Position numbers and translations under genes: made by a program | Notes under the pieces: model-generated | The model's input: the letters and a program-made list of their open reading frames with translations, nothing else | Told to the model about the DNA's origin: nothing | The model's database searches: none | Part shown: positions 1-11,749 of the stretch, piece after piece | Position numbering within the stretch: position 1 is the stretch's first letter | Layout of the letters: the number at the start of each line of letters is the position of its first letter | NCBI GenBank assembly: GCA_905250125.1 | Contig: CAJNOL010000134.1 | Location: forward strand, 124,001-188,000 | Length of the DNA: 64,000 bases | From: Rotaria sordida | Taxonomy: Eukaryota; Rotifera; Eurotatoria; Philodinida; Philodinidae | Reading direction: 5' to 3'

Positions 1-2146
1 TTTTTTTTTTTATTGCACTTGGCGTTCGACCATAAATAGTATTGATAAATGTCGACGATAATTTCTCACAGATTATAAACAATAACTAACGAAAGAGACA
101 TATGCCTCATTAGTTTAACGAGCCTCTGAGATTCGAGTACGAACACATAAATATATCCAGATTTTCTCATACTCTCAATGTACTTTATTCTATGCAAATG
201 ATCAAAGACGAATAAAACATAGTAGAGAAAACGACGACTACTAATGTAACAATAGAAAGGAAAAATACAAGAAAAAAATAATTATGAGATTATGATTCGA
301 GGTAGACAGTCTTTTTATTACATATAAAATATTTTCTCTTTGTATTTATTTAGTTTTTTGCATTTTCAATGGTTATATAGTATTGTAGTAATAAATAATA
401 TAAAAAGTTGATTATATTCATCTTGTATTTAAGTTACACTAAGCTGGACAATCATGCACCGTTTTCAAACATGAATTTCGTATTAAATATCTTCGAAAAA
501 AAACATTTTTAAACAGGAAAACAGAATAGAAATGATTTTTCTTTCTATTGATCATTCTACTATTCATTGTATTTGTGTAATAAAGATTTCAAATATTAAT
601 ATTCAAGTATTATAATAAGGCCTATTCGATAGTATGAATATGCATAATCAAAGGTTGTTTCATACTCTCAATTAAATATTTGTTATTATTAAAATACAAA
701 AAAAAATGAATATTGTGAATTATTCATTTACGTGTATTAATATTATGGACTGTTGTAATTTTACAATAATAATAATAATAATAATAAGTGACGTGAACAG
801 AAGCAAAGAAAATATATTTACACAGTTTGACATCATTACAAAATATTGTCGTTGTCATGATTCTCCTATATTCATAGAATGTTAAAAATAGAATAATCAT
901 TTGCAATTTCTTTTCTGTAACACGTGATTTATGTTTCATTTTCAGTAATCGCATTCAGATTTTCATATGCATTATAACCAATCATTTATAAATTCAAAGA
1001 AGAAATCTAGGCTCAAATCTATTATTAAATATCGATCGAACTAGAACAGATTAATTCAACAAAATAAATAATACAACGATAAGATGTTATAATATAATAA
1101 AATAACAAAACAAAACAAAAAAAAAAGAAATCGTATGAAAATATTTCCTTTAAACAAGCTTTTTCTGAGATTTTTTCGTATGAATAATACAAAGTTTGAT
1201 ATGACTGATTTGTTTTGTCCTAAGATTTCATCATCTCAAATAGCTTTTTTGCCTGATATATAAAAATAGAGTATTGATTTGTATTTCAGATGAATGTATA
1301 TATGCTTTTGAATGAATATATTGAAATATGAAGATAATGATTGTCAAAGTAAATTAACCAAGATGGAAAAGATATATTATAAATTCCTTCTCTCTTTCTT
1401 TTTTATTGCTGATGAAGTACAAAGTTAAGAGTATTCGAAAATTTGCACTTGTACATAATAAAAAAACATGATAAATATAGATATAAAAAAAAAGATGTAG
1501 AGCCAATATTCAAATTTGTGATATGTGTGATTTTTTTCTTCACTATTTTACATAAGTATATACTTGTATCCTTTTTATTTGAATGAGACTCCCATCAGAG
1601 CAACATTGATGCGAGATAATCATTTAGGGCCAAAAAAAAATTCGAGAGAATGTGTATATAGCCAAAGAAAAAAAACGAAGAAAGTGAAAAAAAAAAAAAA
1701 AAGAAAAACCCTCACATTTGATACACTGTACCAACGTTGCTCCTACATAACTCACACATTCAATTGTCTGTAATCTGCTCCCTAGACGAACGAACATGAC
1801 TTGTCCTTGTATTGCCTCTGAATTTTTGCTTCGTTTTCTTTTTTTTTTCGACAAGACTAAAGAACAAGGAAGAAAGAAAAAACGAATCTCATGATTAAAA
1901 AGGGATGAAACAAAATATATAAATCTTGTTCGATGATGAACTGAACTCGTTTTCTTCTCATTGGTATAGGTGTCAAATGGTTCGAGTTGTAAGCAAAGTC
2001 AAGTTCTTTTTCTTTTTTCTTTTTATTCTTTCCAAAAGAAATTTAACACCTTGTGTTCGATCATAAAAAAGCAAGTAGTTGCTGTCGTTTTTATTTCTTT
2101 TTCTTTTTGTATTTTACATAGATCTACTAATACTTATATTATTATA
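1..2146. other. gene-free AT-rich stretch
   Basis: No convincing gene is visible. The sequence is rich in poly-A/poly-T runs and a short (TAA)n tract near 765-787. Short open frames here have no coding-like composition. The last 180 bases are probably the 5' flank or leader of the membrane-protein gene that starts at 2147; an intron-end-like pyrimidine-AG lies at about 1969. Confidence 0.6.
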
Positions 2147-3093
2147 ATGGTTGAAAAGGCAAAAATATTTTATTTCAGTGTTTTTATTCTTGTCGTATTC
2201 GCATTCATTTTTCATGTTAATGCTATGGGTCATCATCATTGGAAAAAAGCCGATGCAAGAAATTCCACTAGTTCGACCTTCGGTGGCTTTAATTACACAA
2301 GTATCGGCTTATTCACACGATGCGAAGTTTCAAATGATTATAAGGCCGAAACGTGTTTTCCTAATATGTTTCCTAGTAATAACAGTTGCAATTATCGAAC
2401 GGATTGTCAGCAAAGAGCATCAAATCCATATTGTCCATGTGATTATTTACCATCGACAAAAGGTATTGCAGCATGTACCATCATAGCTGCTATATTTCTC
2501 GGTCTTACTATAATTATTCTATTTATTCATTCAATTAATACATCCGAAACTCGTTCAATAGGCATGTTTCTTAGTGTATTGCCATTAATTCTACTTTTAT
2601 TAGCATTCGCATTCATTCTTACTGCACTTATACTTGTTGGAAGTTATTTATCACGAGATGTGATGTATCTCGTGTATCGATCAACCGACACAGGTACATA
2701 TATTTTAAAGTCTAAGAAAGAAAACTTTAAATCACTAAATCAAAAATATACTCTTGTCTATAACAAAAATATAATAAATCAATAAAATTGTAAAGTTTTA
2801 TTATAAGATTATCAACACTTCTATATTCACACATGAAAAATCAATAAACATTTTTTTTTGTAAAAGAAAAGAATCACACAAAAAACTTTTCATTACTATT
2901 TATGATCTTTAAATTTTAATTTTTTTTTCTATTTTAAGCTTTCGATATCGGAGCACTTCGAGATCGTGCTCGAGAATTATATAGAGTACGAGTCGATTGG
3001 TCAACTGGACTGGAGATTATATCTTTATTCTTTACATTTTTATCATTAGTCCTTTACAGTGCATTTGTATTTAAATTTGGTCGATCTTCATAA
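2147..3093 (+). CDS. four-pass membrane protein with Cys-rich outer loop
   Basis: Two exons, 2147-2693 and 2939-3093, give 233 residues. The 5' splice site follows ACAG at 2693 and the acceptor is TTTTAAG at 2938. Residues about 5-24 form a hydrophobic first segment. An outer loop follows with six cysteines and possible N-glycosylation sites (NST, NYT, NNS). Three further membrane segments lie in the second half, the last encoded by exon 2 (GLEIISLFFTFLSLVLYSAF). This layout resembles claudin/PMP22-type tetraspan proteins, but I see no clear W-GLW-C-C signature, so the family is not assigned. I chose the ATG at 2147, directly before the first hydrophobic segment; the frame is open further upstream. 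AATAAA signals lie just after the stop. The function is unknown; a plasma-membrane location is inferred. Confidence 0.75.
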
Positions 3094-3865
3094 ATAAAAT
3101 ATGAAAACAAAATAAAATTGTTAACGCAATATACGTCCAATAATAAATACAATATATCTATTAACTTTTTCTCTTTTCTTTTTTGTTTTTTCTTTTTGAA
3201 TTTTATGCTATATGTATAGTAGTTTATTATGTGCCTTTTGTCACCTCGCTATCTTTATATATGTTACTTATTTATTCTTTCATATGAATACAAACAAAAA
3301 ACAAAATAAGAAAAAAATCTTTTTTTTTTCCTTGTAATAAAGTTTAATTATTAAATTCTTCATGAAATTGAAAAGTAATTTGAGATATGAATGTAATATT
3401 GAATATTAAAAAACACGATGAAATATGAGTCTATATAGATAAAATGTCTTTTTTATTTCAATGATAAACATAACACAAAAAAAAAAAAAATTTGAGAATA
3501 TATAATGTCATCAATAGAAACTAATTAATTTTTTTTCTATATAGATTGATAAATCACCAGCAATACCAAGGTTTTTTTCTAATCAAAAAAGAAAATTATA
3601 TATGTGAAATATGTTCGTTAATCATAATCATTTCAATATTACATTCAAACTCGAAATCGAATCTAATATATTCATAAGGAAATTTAATCTATACTTGTAG
3701 AGAGATGATTAGACAAAACAAAAAGAAATATATATATTTTATTATCGTAGAATACATCACAATACTTAAAAAAGAATAATATCGTACTAGATTTACATTC
3801 GACAAAAGTTCAAGGTTAACATTGTTTTAAATGTCATTTGTATACTAATATCGAAACAACAATAT
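3094..3865. other. intergenic spacer
   Basis: 3' flank of the tetraspan gene, with AATAAA motifs near 3094 and 3108, followed by AT-rich DNA. No gene is seen. Confidence 0.6.
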
Positions 3866-4547
3866 ATGACTAATATACAACGAGACGAGTTTTGTAAAAA
3901 AATGAATTTTTTAATTATTAGTGAATTCTATCGAAAATTAATCGTTACATTTGTATTTTTGTGTCTACATATCATTAGACCGTGATGTACAAAGTAAGTT
4001 TTATTGAAAAAAAAAATGTCTTATTTAAATTGTATCATTTACAGTACAAGGATAAGTATTGTACTTCGTAACCGACTTTTAAAAGACACTACCAGCATCC
4101 ATTTTCTAAAGTTTACTCAACCAAATATTTAATCAAATATTTATTTAATAATCAAGTTGCCAAGGTTACTTCTGTTTTTTTTTTTCTTGCGATTTTTTTT
4201 CTTCAAATTTATTGATAGTGGATAAATTGAATATCAAAACCGGACATTCTCCGGTTATAGATTCATCAATTTTACTTGATAAAAAATATGATAATATTCG
4301 AATTGAAGCAATTAATGCAGGTATTATATTAAAAGAAACAAATGAAAAAATAGATGAAATTATTAATGATGGACATATTATTAAATCTCATGCATATGAT
4401 ATACGATCAAATGCTTTACGATTTTATGAAAATTTAATTCAATCGAAAAAATTCATTCAATATTGTCAATTAATATTTATTCTAATTATTATTACTATTA
4501 TGAGTATTTTTATTGGAAAATTTTTTACTAGAAAAAAAAATTCATAA
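3866..4547 (+). CDS. small tail-anchored protein, SNARE-like layout
   Basis: The main exon, 4219-4547, starts after a clear pyrimidine-rich acceptor (GATAG). It has no in-frame ATG near its start. A short first exon at 3866-3893 (MTNIQRDEF, donor TTTT/GTAAAA) joins it in frame and gives about 118 residues, but this exon is tentative. The protein has an amphipathic helical stretch of roughly 60 residues, then one C-terminal membrane span (IFILIIITIMSIFIGKF) and a basic tail. That is the layout of SNAREs and other tail-anchored proteins. I cannot align the helix to a specific SNARE with a certain zero-layer Gln or Arg, so this is a layout resemblance only. Codon use is like that of the confident genes here, which supports a real exon. 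Confidence 0.4.
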
Positions 4548-7466
4548 GAAAAAAAAAATTTCACTACTATATCTATGAACATATCGAAAATCGATTTTTT
4601 TTGCCATTAGAAAAGATTTCAATGTACTTGATAGAACAAAGAACTAATTCAAAATCGAATTTTGACAGTCTGTATGTTATTCAGTGAAAATAAAAATAAG
4701 AAGGACGATATGTACAACTAATATTGTATATATAAGAAAGCGTCACCGTCATATATGAAAGTCTAAATTTCTCGTAGACAACGATCCTTGTATGTTAATA
4801 CTAGATTTTTGCAAAAAAAAAACAAGCCATCTATATGTTTTCCTTTTTCTCGACAAATATCTTAACCTTCAATAAATTATTCATCACAAGTGTATGTGTA
4901 TGTATATACATATATGAAGATTAAAATCGATCATATTGTTTTTTATTTTCTGACTAATTCTATTAAATGTAAAGTACGCCTGTTCATATTAGACAAACTC
5001 TATAGGCAAGTGTCTCTTTCATTGAATGTAATTAGTGTATATGTCCGTTTATTCGCCTCAAGTTCAGTCTATCTTCATCGACTAGAATTTCAGATAGAAA
5101 AAGAAAAATTGATTAGACTATGTGACAAGTATATTGTACAGTTTTCTATTCGATTCGAAACAAGAAGAAGAAGAGAAGGAGGAGGAGAACGAGTATGAGG
5201 AAAACAACACCTCCCCCTATTTCTCCTCCCTTCTCATTCTATAGAACTACTAGTCCCTTGTGTTGTCAATGCCATGCCATTAACGTCCTGTTGTGTTGTT
5301 CGAATGTGTACTCGCGATTCAATTGCCCATTCTTTTTATATAGTCTATGTTTATCAATCAGTCACCAGTGTGCCCACTGGGAACTTAGTGAAAAACGAGA
5401 TAAGGTTGAACAGACAAACAAGTGTTTGCATATACATATACATGAGTCCTATGGTCAACATTTGATACAGTTCAATGAATGGTAAAGAAGAAAAAAGGAA
5501 GTAATATGTAATTTGTTCATGATGAGAACAGCATTAGTTTAATCAATAGATATTATTTAAGTTGCCACACCTTCCGTGTGTCTCGTTGTATAAACAAACG
5601 TAAAATTATATTTAATTCATATCGATTTTCATTTTTATGTCATTTTGAAAAAGAAATTCAGTCTATCCTTTAAAATTCAAATAACATCTCTTTAATTTAC
5701 AGTCAATTGCATCTTTTTTTTTTTATATGATGTGATCATTACTGGTTTTGAAAAGGTGACAAATTAGCGAATCACTCCTTCATTTTTTTTTCGTCTCTTC
5801 ATGTCGGCATATGAATGATCGAAAAAGAATAACAGAACAGAATGGTGTCCTTGGAAATCTTACATCACCGATAAGCACTAGTTAGTTGAGAAAAGTGTTT
5901 GTTTGATCAGCTCAGCAGGTTTTAACTGTTATAAGATATATATATTTATTTTTTTTCTTCTACTTATAGACATATCGAATAATAAATTTATATTTATTAG
6001 AAAAAAAAAACTGAATATAAGAATGAAATTTTACTACAGATGGACACGCTTTTCATGACATATGTCCTTCAAAGAAACAAAAGAGATGACACTAGTATTG
6101 TAATATACACACACACAGAGAGAAAGAGAGAAAAAAAATCAAACGTTTGATTTTCATTTGATTGATAAAAGGATGCAGCCGAATAATGGCCACTCACAGT
6201 GTTAAAAGAAACGACTAGTCGATAAGGGATGGCACGAGTCGGTTAGAAAAAAAAACTCAGCAGTTGGTCATAAAAAAAATTTCTCTTTTTTCTTTTTCTT
6301 TTTTTTGTGTCTTATTACACTGTTCTTACTTTTAGGTTATTCCTTTTTTTTTTGCACCTCTCGAGTTAAGAGCTGTAAAACTATCGCAAATACTATGCCA
6401 TCTGTCTGCTAATGTTAAATTTACTGCTGTAGCTACTACATGACATTGATTAACTTGACTGATAACGACACGACACACGATTATCGAGATGACTGTTTGC
6501 CACCTTGAACACACACACATATATATATATATATTGAAACTGATAAAATGAAATCTCTTGTGTATTAGTGAACAATTAGCAAAAAAATCGAAGTGACGAA
6601 TGTACGTTAGAAAATTGTTTTACTCATGATAAGTTGTCAATATATTTTAATTCTCTTGTGAATGAAATATTTAATTTTTTATTGAACGTGTTATTATTTT
6701 TATGAAATATATATATATATTTTTTTTTTATTTACGTAAAATAGTTGTTAATATATATTTGCTTATTCATCCATATACATTTACAATAGATTTATTTTTT
6801 CATAATAATAATCAGGAAATGATATATTCTCTTACGTAGAAGAATATGATCTAATCTCACATTTGTTTATGCTTGTTGACAATGATATTGTCAGTCAATC
6901 ATTGATGCCGGATATGTTTAAACACCTTCTTTGACAAAGATAAGATATTCGTTTTATATTCAAGACGATCACGTTCATATGTCTTAGATGTTTTTCAAGA
7001 GGTCCGTCAAAACAATTGATATTTATCAATTTCATTAAAAGCAAAAAATAGAGAGAAGAGATCGGTCAACTAATTTGACCTTAAAGAAAGCTAATATTAG
7101 GTCTAATTAAATTAAGTTTTTTCTCTTTTTTTTTTTTTTTATTTTTCGAGAACAGTTGGCCTTCGAAAATTAGCATTTATCTTTTCTTTATTCATGATGA
7201 AAGCATGCGCATGCACTCTATACTATTTTTCTATTGAAAACGATCGGATGAAGAAAGAAAAGTATCATCTCATTGTGTATTTGTGTCTTTTTTTTTACGG
7301 TTCGAAGAACACGCACATGCTATTAAATCAATCAAACACGCGACATTATTCATCGACTGTATTTAAGAATATTTGAAACTATTTTTAAAAGAAAAAAGAT
7401 AAAGGAAACATGTTGTAGATAGAAATTAATCAAATGATTAGCTCATATCTCACACGTTTTAAATAG
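4548..7466. other. gene-free stretch upstream of the bHLH gene
   Basis: About 2.9 kb without a supportable gene. It contains a less AT-rich patch at 5160-5420 with overlapping short open frames and no recognisable protein, a CA/GA simple repeat at 6105-6136, and CA/TA runs at 6509-6534. It may hold regulatory DNA of the bHLH gene, but nothing specific can be shown. Confidence 0.5.
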
Positions 7467-7481
7467 AACCAATCATTGGTT
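7467..7481. promoter_or_regulatory. perfect CCAAT-box palindrome
   Basis: AACCAATCATTGGTT is a perfect inverted repeat of two CCAAT boxes around one central base. It lies 39 bases before the TATA-like motif of the bHLH gene, and a third ATTGG sits at 7514-7518. CCAAT boxes bind NF-Y in animals; use here is inferred from position. Confidence 0.5.
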
Positions 7482-7519
7482 TTCTTTTTCTTTTTTGACT
7501 ATCATTAATTTTCATTGGT

Positions 7520-7525
7520 TATAAA
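7520..7525 (+). promoter_or_regulatory. TATA box of the bHLH gene
   Basis: TATAAA, directly preceded by a CCAAT-type ATTGG and about 160 bases before the ATG at 7685. An initiator-like TTATCAGAG lies about 20-30 bases downstream, so transcription probably starts near 7548. A (CAAG)n run and a polypyrimidine stretch then fall in the leader. Confidence 0.5.
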
Positions 7526-7684
7526 TTGAATATACTCTCTTTTATCAGAGGAAGGAAACAAGCAAGCAAGCAAGAGAGTGAGAGAAGAGACATTTCCTTC
7601 TTTTCTTTTTTTTTTTTTTATTCTTTTCATTCAAATCGACGTGAACTGTTCAGTAAGTTAATTTCTTTATAACAAAAAAACAAG

Positions 7685-7780
7685 ATGCCTACAAAAATTC
7701 CTCGTGACGAAGAACAACGACAATTAAAAGAACTTGAACTTCAAATCAAATATCATGAACGTGTCGAAAGTATGAAAGAA

Positions 7781-7813
<33 letters not shown>

Positions 7814-8695
7814 CATCATCATCATCATCCTACTCATGCAACAACAACAACAACAACAACAACAAATAAAAAATCAACATTTATAAATGATATTAAAATA
7901 CCAAAAAAACGTGGTCCAAAAAAGAAACAAATGACACCAGCACGTGTTGCACGTTTTAAAGTTCGACGTATTAAAGCTAATGGTCGTGAACGTGACCGTA
8001 TGAAAGGTCTTAATGAACAATTAGAAGTTTTACGTGAAACAATTCCATGTTTTTCATTATCACAAAAATTATCCAAAATTGAAACATTACGTTTAGCAAA
8101 AAATTATATTGAAGCATTAAGTGAAATGGTTCAAAATAATCATATACCAGATAATACACATTTTGCTCAATTATTATGTAAAGGTTTATCACCAAATACA
8201 ATGAATCTTGTTGCAGCAACACTTTGTTTAAATCCTCGTATATTACAACAACAGCAACAACAACAACAACATCATGGAAATTCATATCCAACAAATATGA
8301 TTACAATGGATGAAACTTATATGTTATCATCAATGCATCCAAGAGTACGAAATCCATTAGAATTTATTAATCTTAAAAAAATAAATGATCAATCAAAAAC
8401 AACAACAAATCATAATCATTTAACAAGTGAAAGTGAAGATGATGCTATATTATGTAGTTCAAGTAGTTTTGATCAAACATCATCATATTGCAATGATGCA
8501 ACAAGTAGTAGTATGGAAGAAATTAGTCCTAATGGACATATGATTATAACAGGACCTTCACAAACATTTTCAAATGAATATTATCCTGATGAACAACATT
8601 TTATGTTAAATACTCAACAATTTTATCCACCACCACCACCACCAATTGTATCATCACAACATCATCATAATTTTTATTATCCAACACACTTTTGA
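7685..8695 (+). CDS. NEUROD: NeuroD-family bHLH transcription factor
   Basis: A single exon of 336 residues. The basic helix-loop-helix domain spans about residues 95-147, preceded by the basic stretch [19 protein letters not shown] that is typical of NeuroD proteins. Helix 2 reads [20 protein letters not shown], almost identical to NeuroD. After it comes the Neuro_bHLH extension (about 150-188: [19 protein letters not shown], then CLNPR). The protein also carries Asn, His, Thr, Gln and Pro tracts encoded by simple repeats. Such factors dimerise with E proteins, bind E-boxes in the nucleus and drive neuronal differentiation. The basic region differs from the usual one ([11 protein letters not shown] instead of ARERNRMHGLN). 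Lack of introns is usual for this family. The ATG at 7685 has an adequate context (caagATG). Membership of the family is certain; orthology to one vertebrate paralogue is not claimed. Confidence 0.95.
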
Positions 8696-8799
8696 TTTTT
8701 CTTTTTTTTTTTGTTTTCTTCTGTTGTATATGAATATAATTTATTGTAGTTAGATCTGTATAATTGGTTCTCTATATTTTGAAAATACTTAGTGGCCAT

Positions 8800-8805
8800 A
8801 ATAAA
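8800..8805 (+). terminator. poly(A) signal of the bHLH gene
   Basis: AATAAA 105 bases after the stop codon, the only canonical signal close to the end of the gene. More AT-rich variants follow. Confidence 0.5.
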
Positions 8806-11749
8806 GAAAAAAAAATAAATTATTGATTTGATAACAAAAAAAAAAAAAGAAGGCAATTTTGTTATGTATATAGATAAGAAATTAGACCAAACAGGATATT
8901 TGTTTTTAATGATAAATATACTTTTGTTCGATAAAGAAGAACAAATGATGACATAAGTTAAGTAATAAATTTTTTGTTTTTTGAGAAAACAATAATGATT
9001 AGTGAGAGTATAACGATGAATTTAGATTGTGGAGGCAAGAAATTTCATACTTGAACTATTTTTTCTGAGTAGAAAACGTGCAAAATTCAGCCGATACAAA
9101 CTCTAATGTGATTTGAAAACATATTTTGTGACTATGATCATTCTCATTCACCAAAATCCTAGGTTCCCCAATATTATATCGTATGTGTTGTTAAACAAAA
9201 GACTCACGCTTTTCTTATGTAAAGAAAACAGACAGCAAAATGTACAGAATTTCCTGCATAGTTCTCTAATGGTAAGAGAAGACTTGTTCTTTTTTTTGCA
9301 GAGGGTGTTCCTAGCGGATAACTTCCTTACAAATTCAATCAACTCTATCAAAAATCTTCCAATCAACATCTTGAATCATTGACGTTTGTCCTAATCTTAG
9401 CAACCTCGGATTAGAATACTATATTATTTTCAACATGAGTTTCATACCAAATAACAAAAAAAAAAAAATGTGACATATCTCATCATTTTGTTTTGTTTTT
9501 TCCTTTAAGCAACAAACACATTCTGATCATTGTCTATAATTTTCTGATGAGATATGATATGACGCATATGCATGCTTATGTGTATATAGATATTTATGAA
9601 TGTGTGATTCATATCTTCATGATTAGAAATGTCAATAGAAAGTTCGTATTGTTCCATCTTATTATTCACATTACATCATATGATGATCGTCAAGCATGAA
9701 ATAGGAGCATGCAAGGTGTTATTTAATCAAGAAAAGTCATCAGATTTTTTTATTTTGTCCTTTCGATCAAATTTTCTTCGTTTTCTTTTTTTATCAATGT
9801 TTTATTTAAATGAAAAACTAGACAGATGGTGCATGTCTTTTTTTCACATATACACTCGAAATCATAGAGAGAGAGAGAGAGAGAATATTTAACTGTGAAT
9901 TATTTGATTCGATTAGAACATCATTATTATACGCCTTTTTCTTTTTTGGCTTGAGGATTAAATCGAAAATAGTATTTCGATATCAACCGCCTATCAATTT
10001 TCTTGTTCGTTGATCGATTACGTGATCGATAGAATATTTCGGACGACAAACATCAAAAGAACAAATCATATACATCGATATTCATTGCTCGGACATTTAT
10101 TATACAAGGTGTGTCGGCGACACTGTTGGATGAGCAGTATATATATATATATATATCGGCAACACGCGACAGACAAATGTTGCGCGCTATTTCTGCCTGA
10201 AGCGAGGCGACACGCGTACTCATGATGGAGATCGATGATAGCTTGTATAGAGAAATTAGCTTTGATCCTCTCAATGCATGATCAGATGTGCTTTTTTGAT
10301 AATTGAAGACAAATAATGTGTATTCAAATGTATCATAGTTTACCTTCATGCTTTTCCTATGTACTATATAATGATTTTCTCTGATGTTGTTTTACTTATA
10401 TAGTATAACGTGTGAATATATCGGTGAATAATTGATGTTTTATTCACACTAATCAACTTCATAAAATGTACGTGTTTCTTTTAGAATTGGACATTTATTA
10501 AATGTAGAAAAGTTTGTCTGACACAAGAAAACAAAAGATGAAGTTTAACACTATGAATATATCATTTACTGAAAATATCCACCTAGAATTGTAAAAGTAG
10601 GTATAAACTATCGTCATGAGTAATAAAGACAATAAACATAACTCTTTAAGATTAAATACAAAAGTCTAATTTTCAAACAAAAATAATACTATTGATTTTT
10701 GTTGAATGTATAAATTGGTGTACCATATAATAAGCTTAAATGAGCAAGCAGTAATGATGAACAAAAGACCAAAAAGTTCTGATAGATGCGTTTATTTTTC
10801 GGTAGCTTTTGAAATGGATTCTATCTCATTTAGTAGTTTCTCTTGAGACTAAACTAGAGCTCGTGCACACCTACAAGAGATCACAGTGTTATATTCAAAA
10901 AAAACCATTAAAACGGCTATAATTCAAGAAGAAAGACTCATAGGTACTTTTACTAGTCTTAAGGAGACCTATCTAATGAAATAAAACCAAAGAGAAAAAA
11001 AAGCAAAATTTCACTGCTTCGAAATACTGAAGTCTTGCTTTTTCCGCCTTGGATAGAATTCATCTTGAAAGCAAGTTGTTACTTGCCGAGATTACTTTGT
11101 TAGTTAAAAAAACGTTTCTTGTTCGATGCTAATAAAAAGTATGACGAAAAGTACCTATCAACACATCTTGTGAACTATTATTGTCCTTGTAGAAAAGTTG
11201 AATAATCGCATCTACCTAGAAAGAGTGTATTTTGTGTTTCAATTTAAATTCTTTATGTTACAATACGATGGACAAAGCAAATCAGTTATCTATGATTCTG
11301 AGATTTTAGTTGATGATTCTATAGACACTAGTAAAAACTTTCATCAACTATACAAGTTCTTTTAATATCTCGAAACGAATGTTAATTTCAATTTTTGATA
11401 GATTATAATTATTCAAAGCTATCTTAAAGGAATTTTAACTTTATATAAATATATTTTTCAAAGTTGTCAAATTCAACATTTTATTTTATGAATTCTCGTT
11501 TATCGTAAAACTTATAAGATTGAATTAGGAAAAGATTTTAAAAATTTATTCAGACAATACAATAACAAATTTATAAACGAAAATTTTCAATGAATATATT
11601 ATTAGTAAAGGTAAACATTTTTTCTTTCTCCTATTATATGATTATTTCATATCCATTACTTTGACAGATATAAAATATTGTATTCTGTTTTGAAAAATGT
11701 ACTAAGGTATATAGGATACAATTTTATTATTTTTTTTTTATAAAAAATT
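8806..11749. other. gene-free spacer
   Basis: No gene can be supported. It holds a GA repeat at about 9868-9885, a (TA)n run at 10139-10156, and a short GC-richer patch around 10105-10225 that carries open frames on both strands but no recognisable product. The end of the spacer is the 3' flank of the minus-strand ENPP gene. Confidence 0.55.

Noticed and set aside
4890-5485. Two overlapping plus-strand frames of about 100 codons
   Set aside because: No recognisable motif, mixed composition and no splice context; the GC-richer patch may be a regulatory or repeat remnant.
7834-8294. Minus-strand frames across the bHLH gene
   Set aside because: Shadow frames caused by the AAT, CAT and ACA simple repeats of the real gene.
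9113-10349. Several short frames on both strands
   Set aside because: Short, mutually overlapping, hydrophobic-random, and rich in microsatellite-encoded residues.
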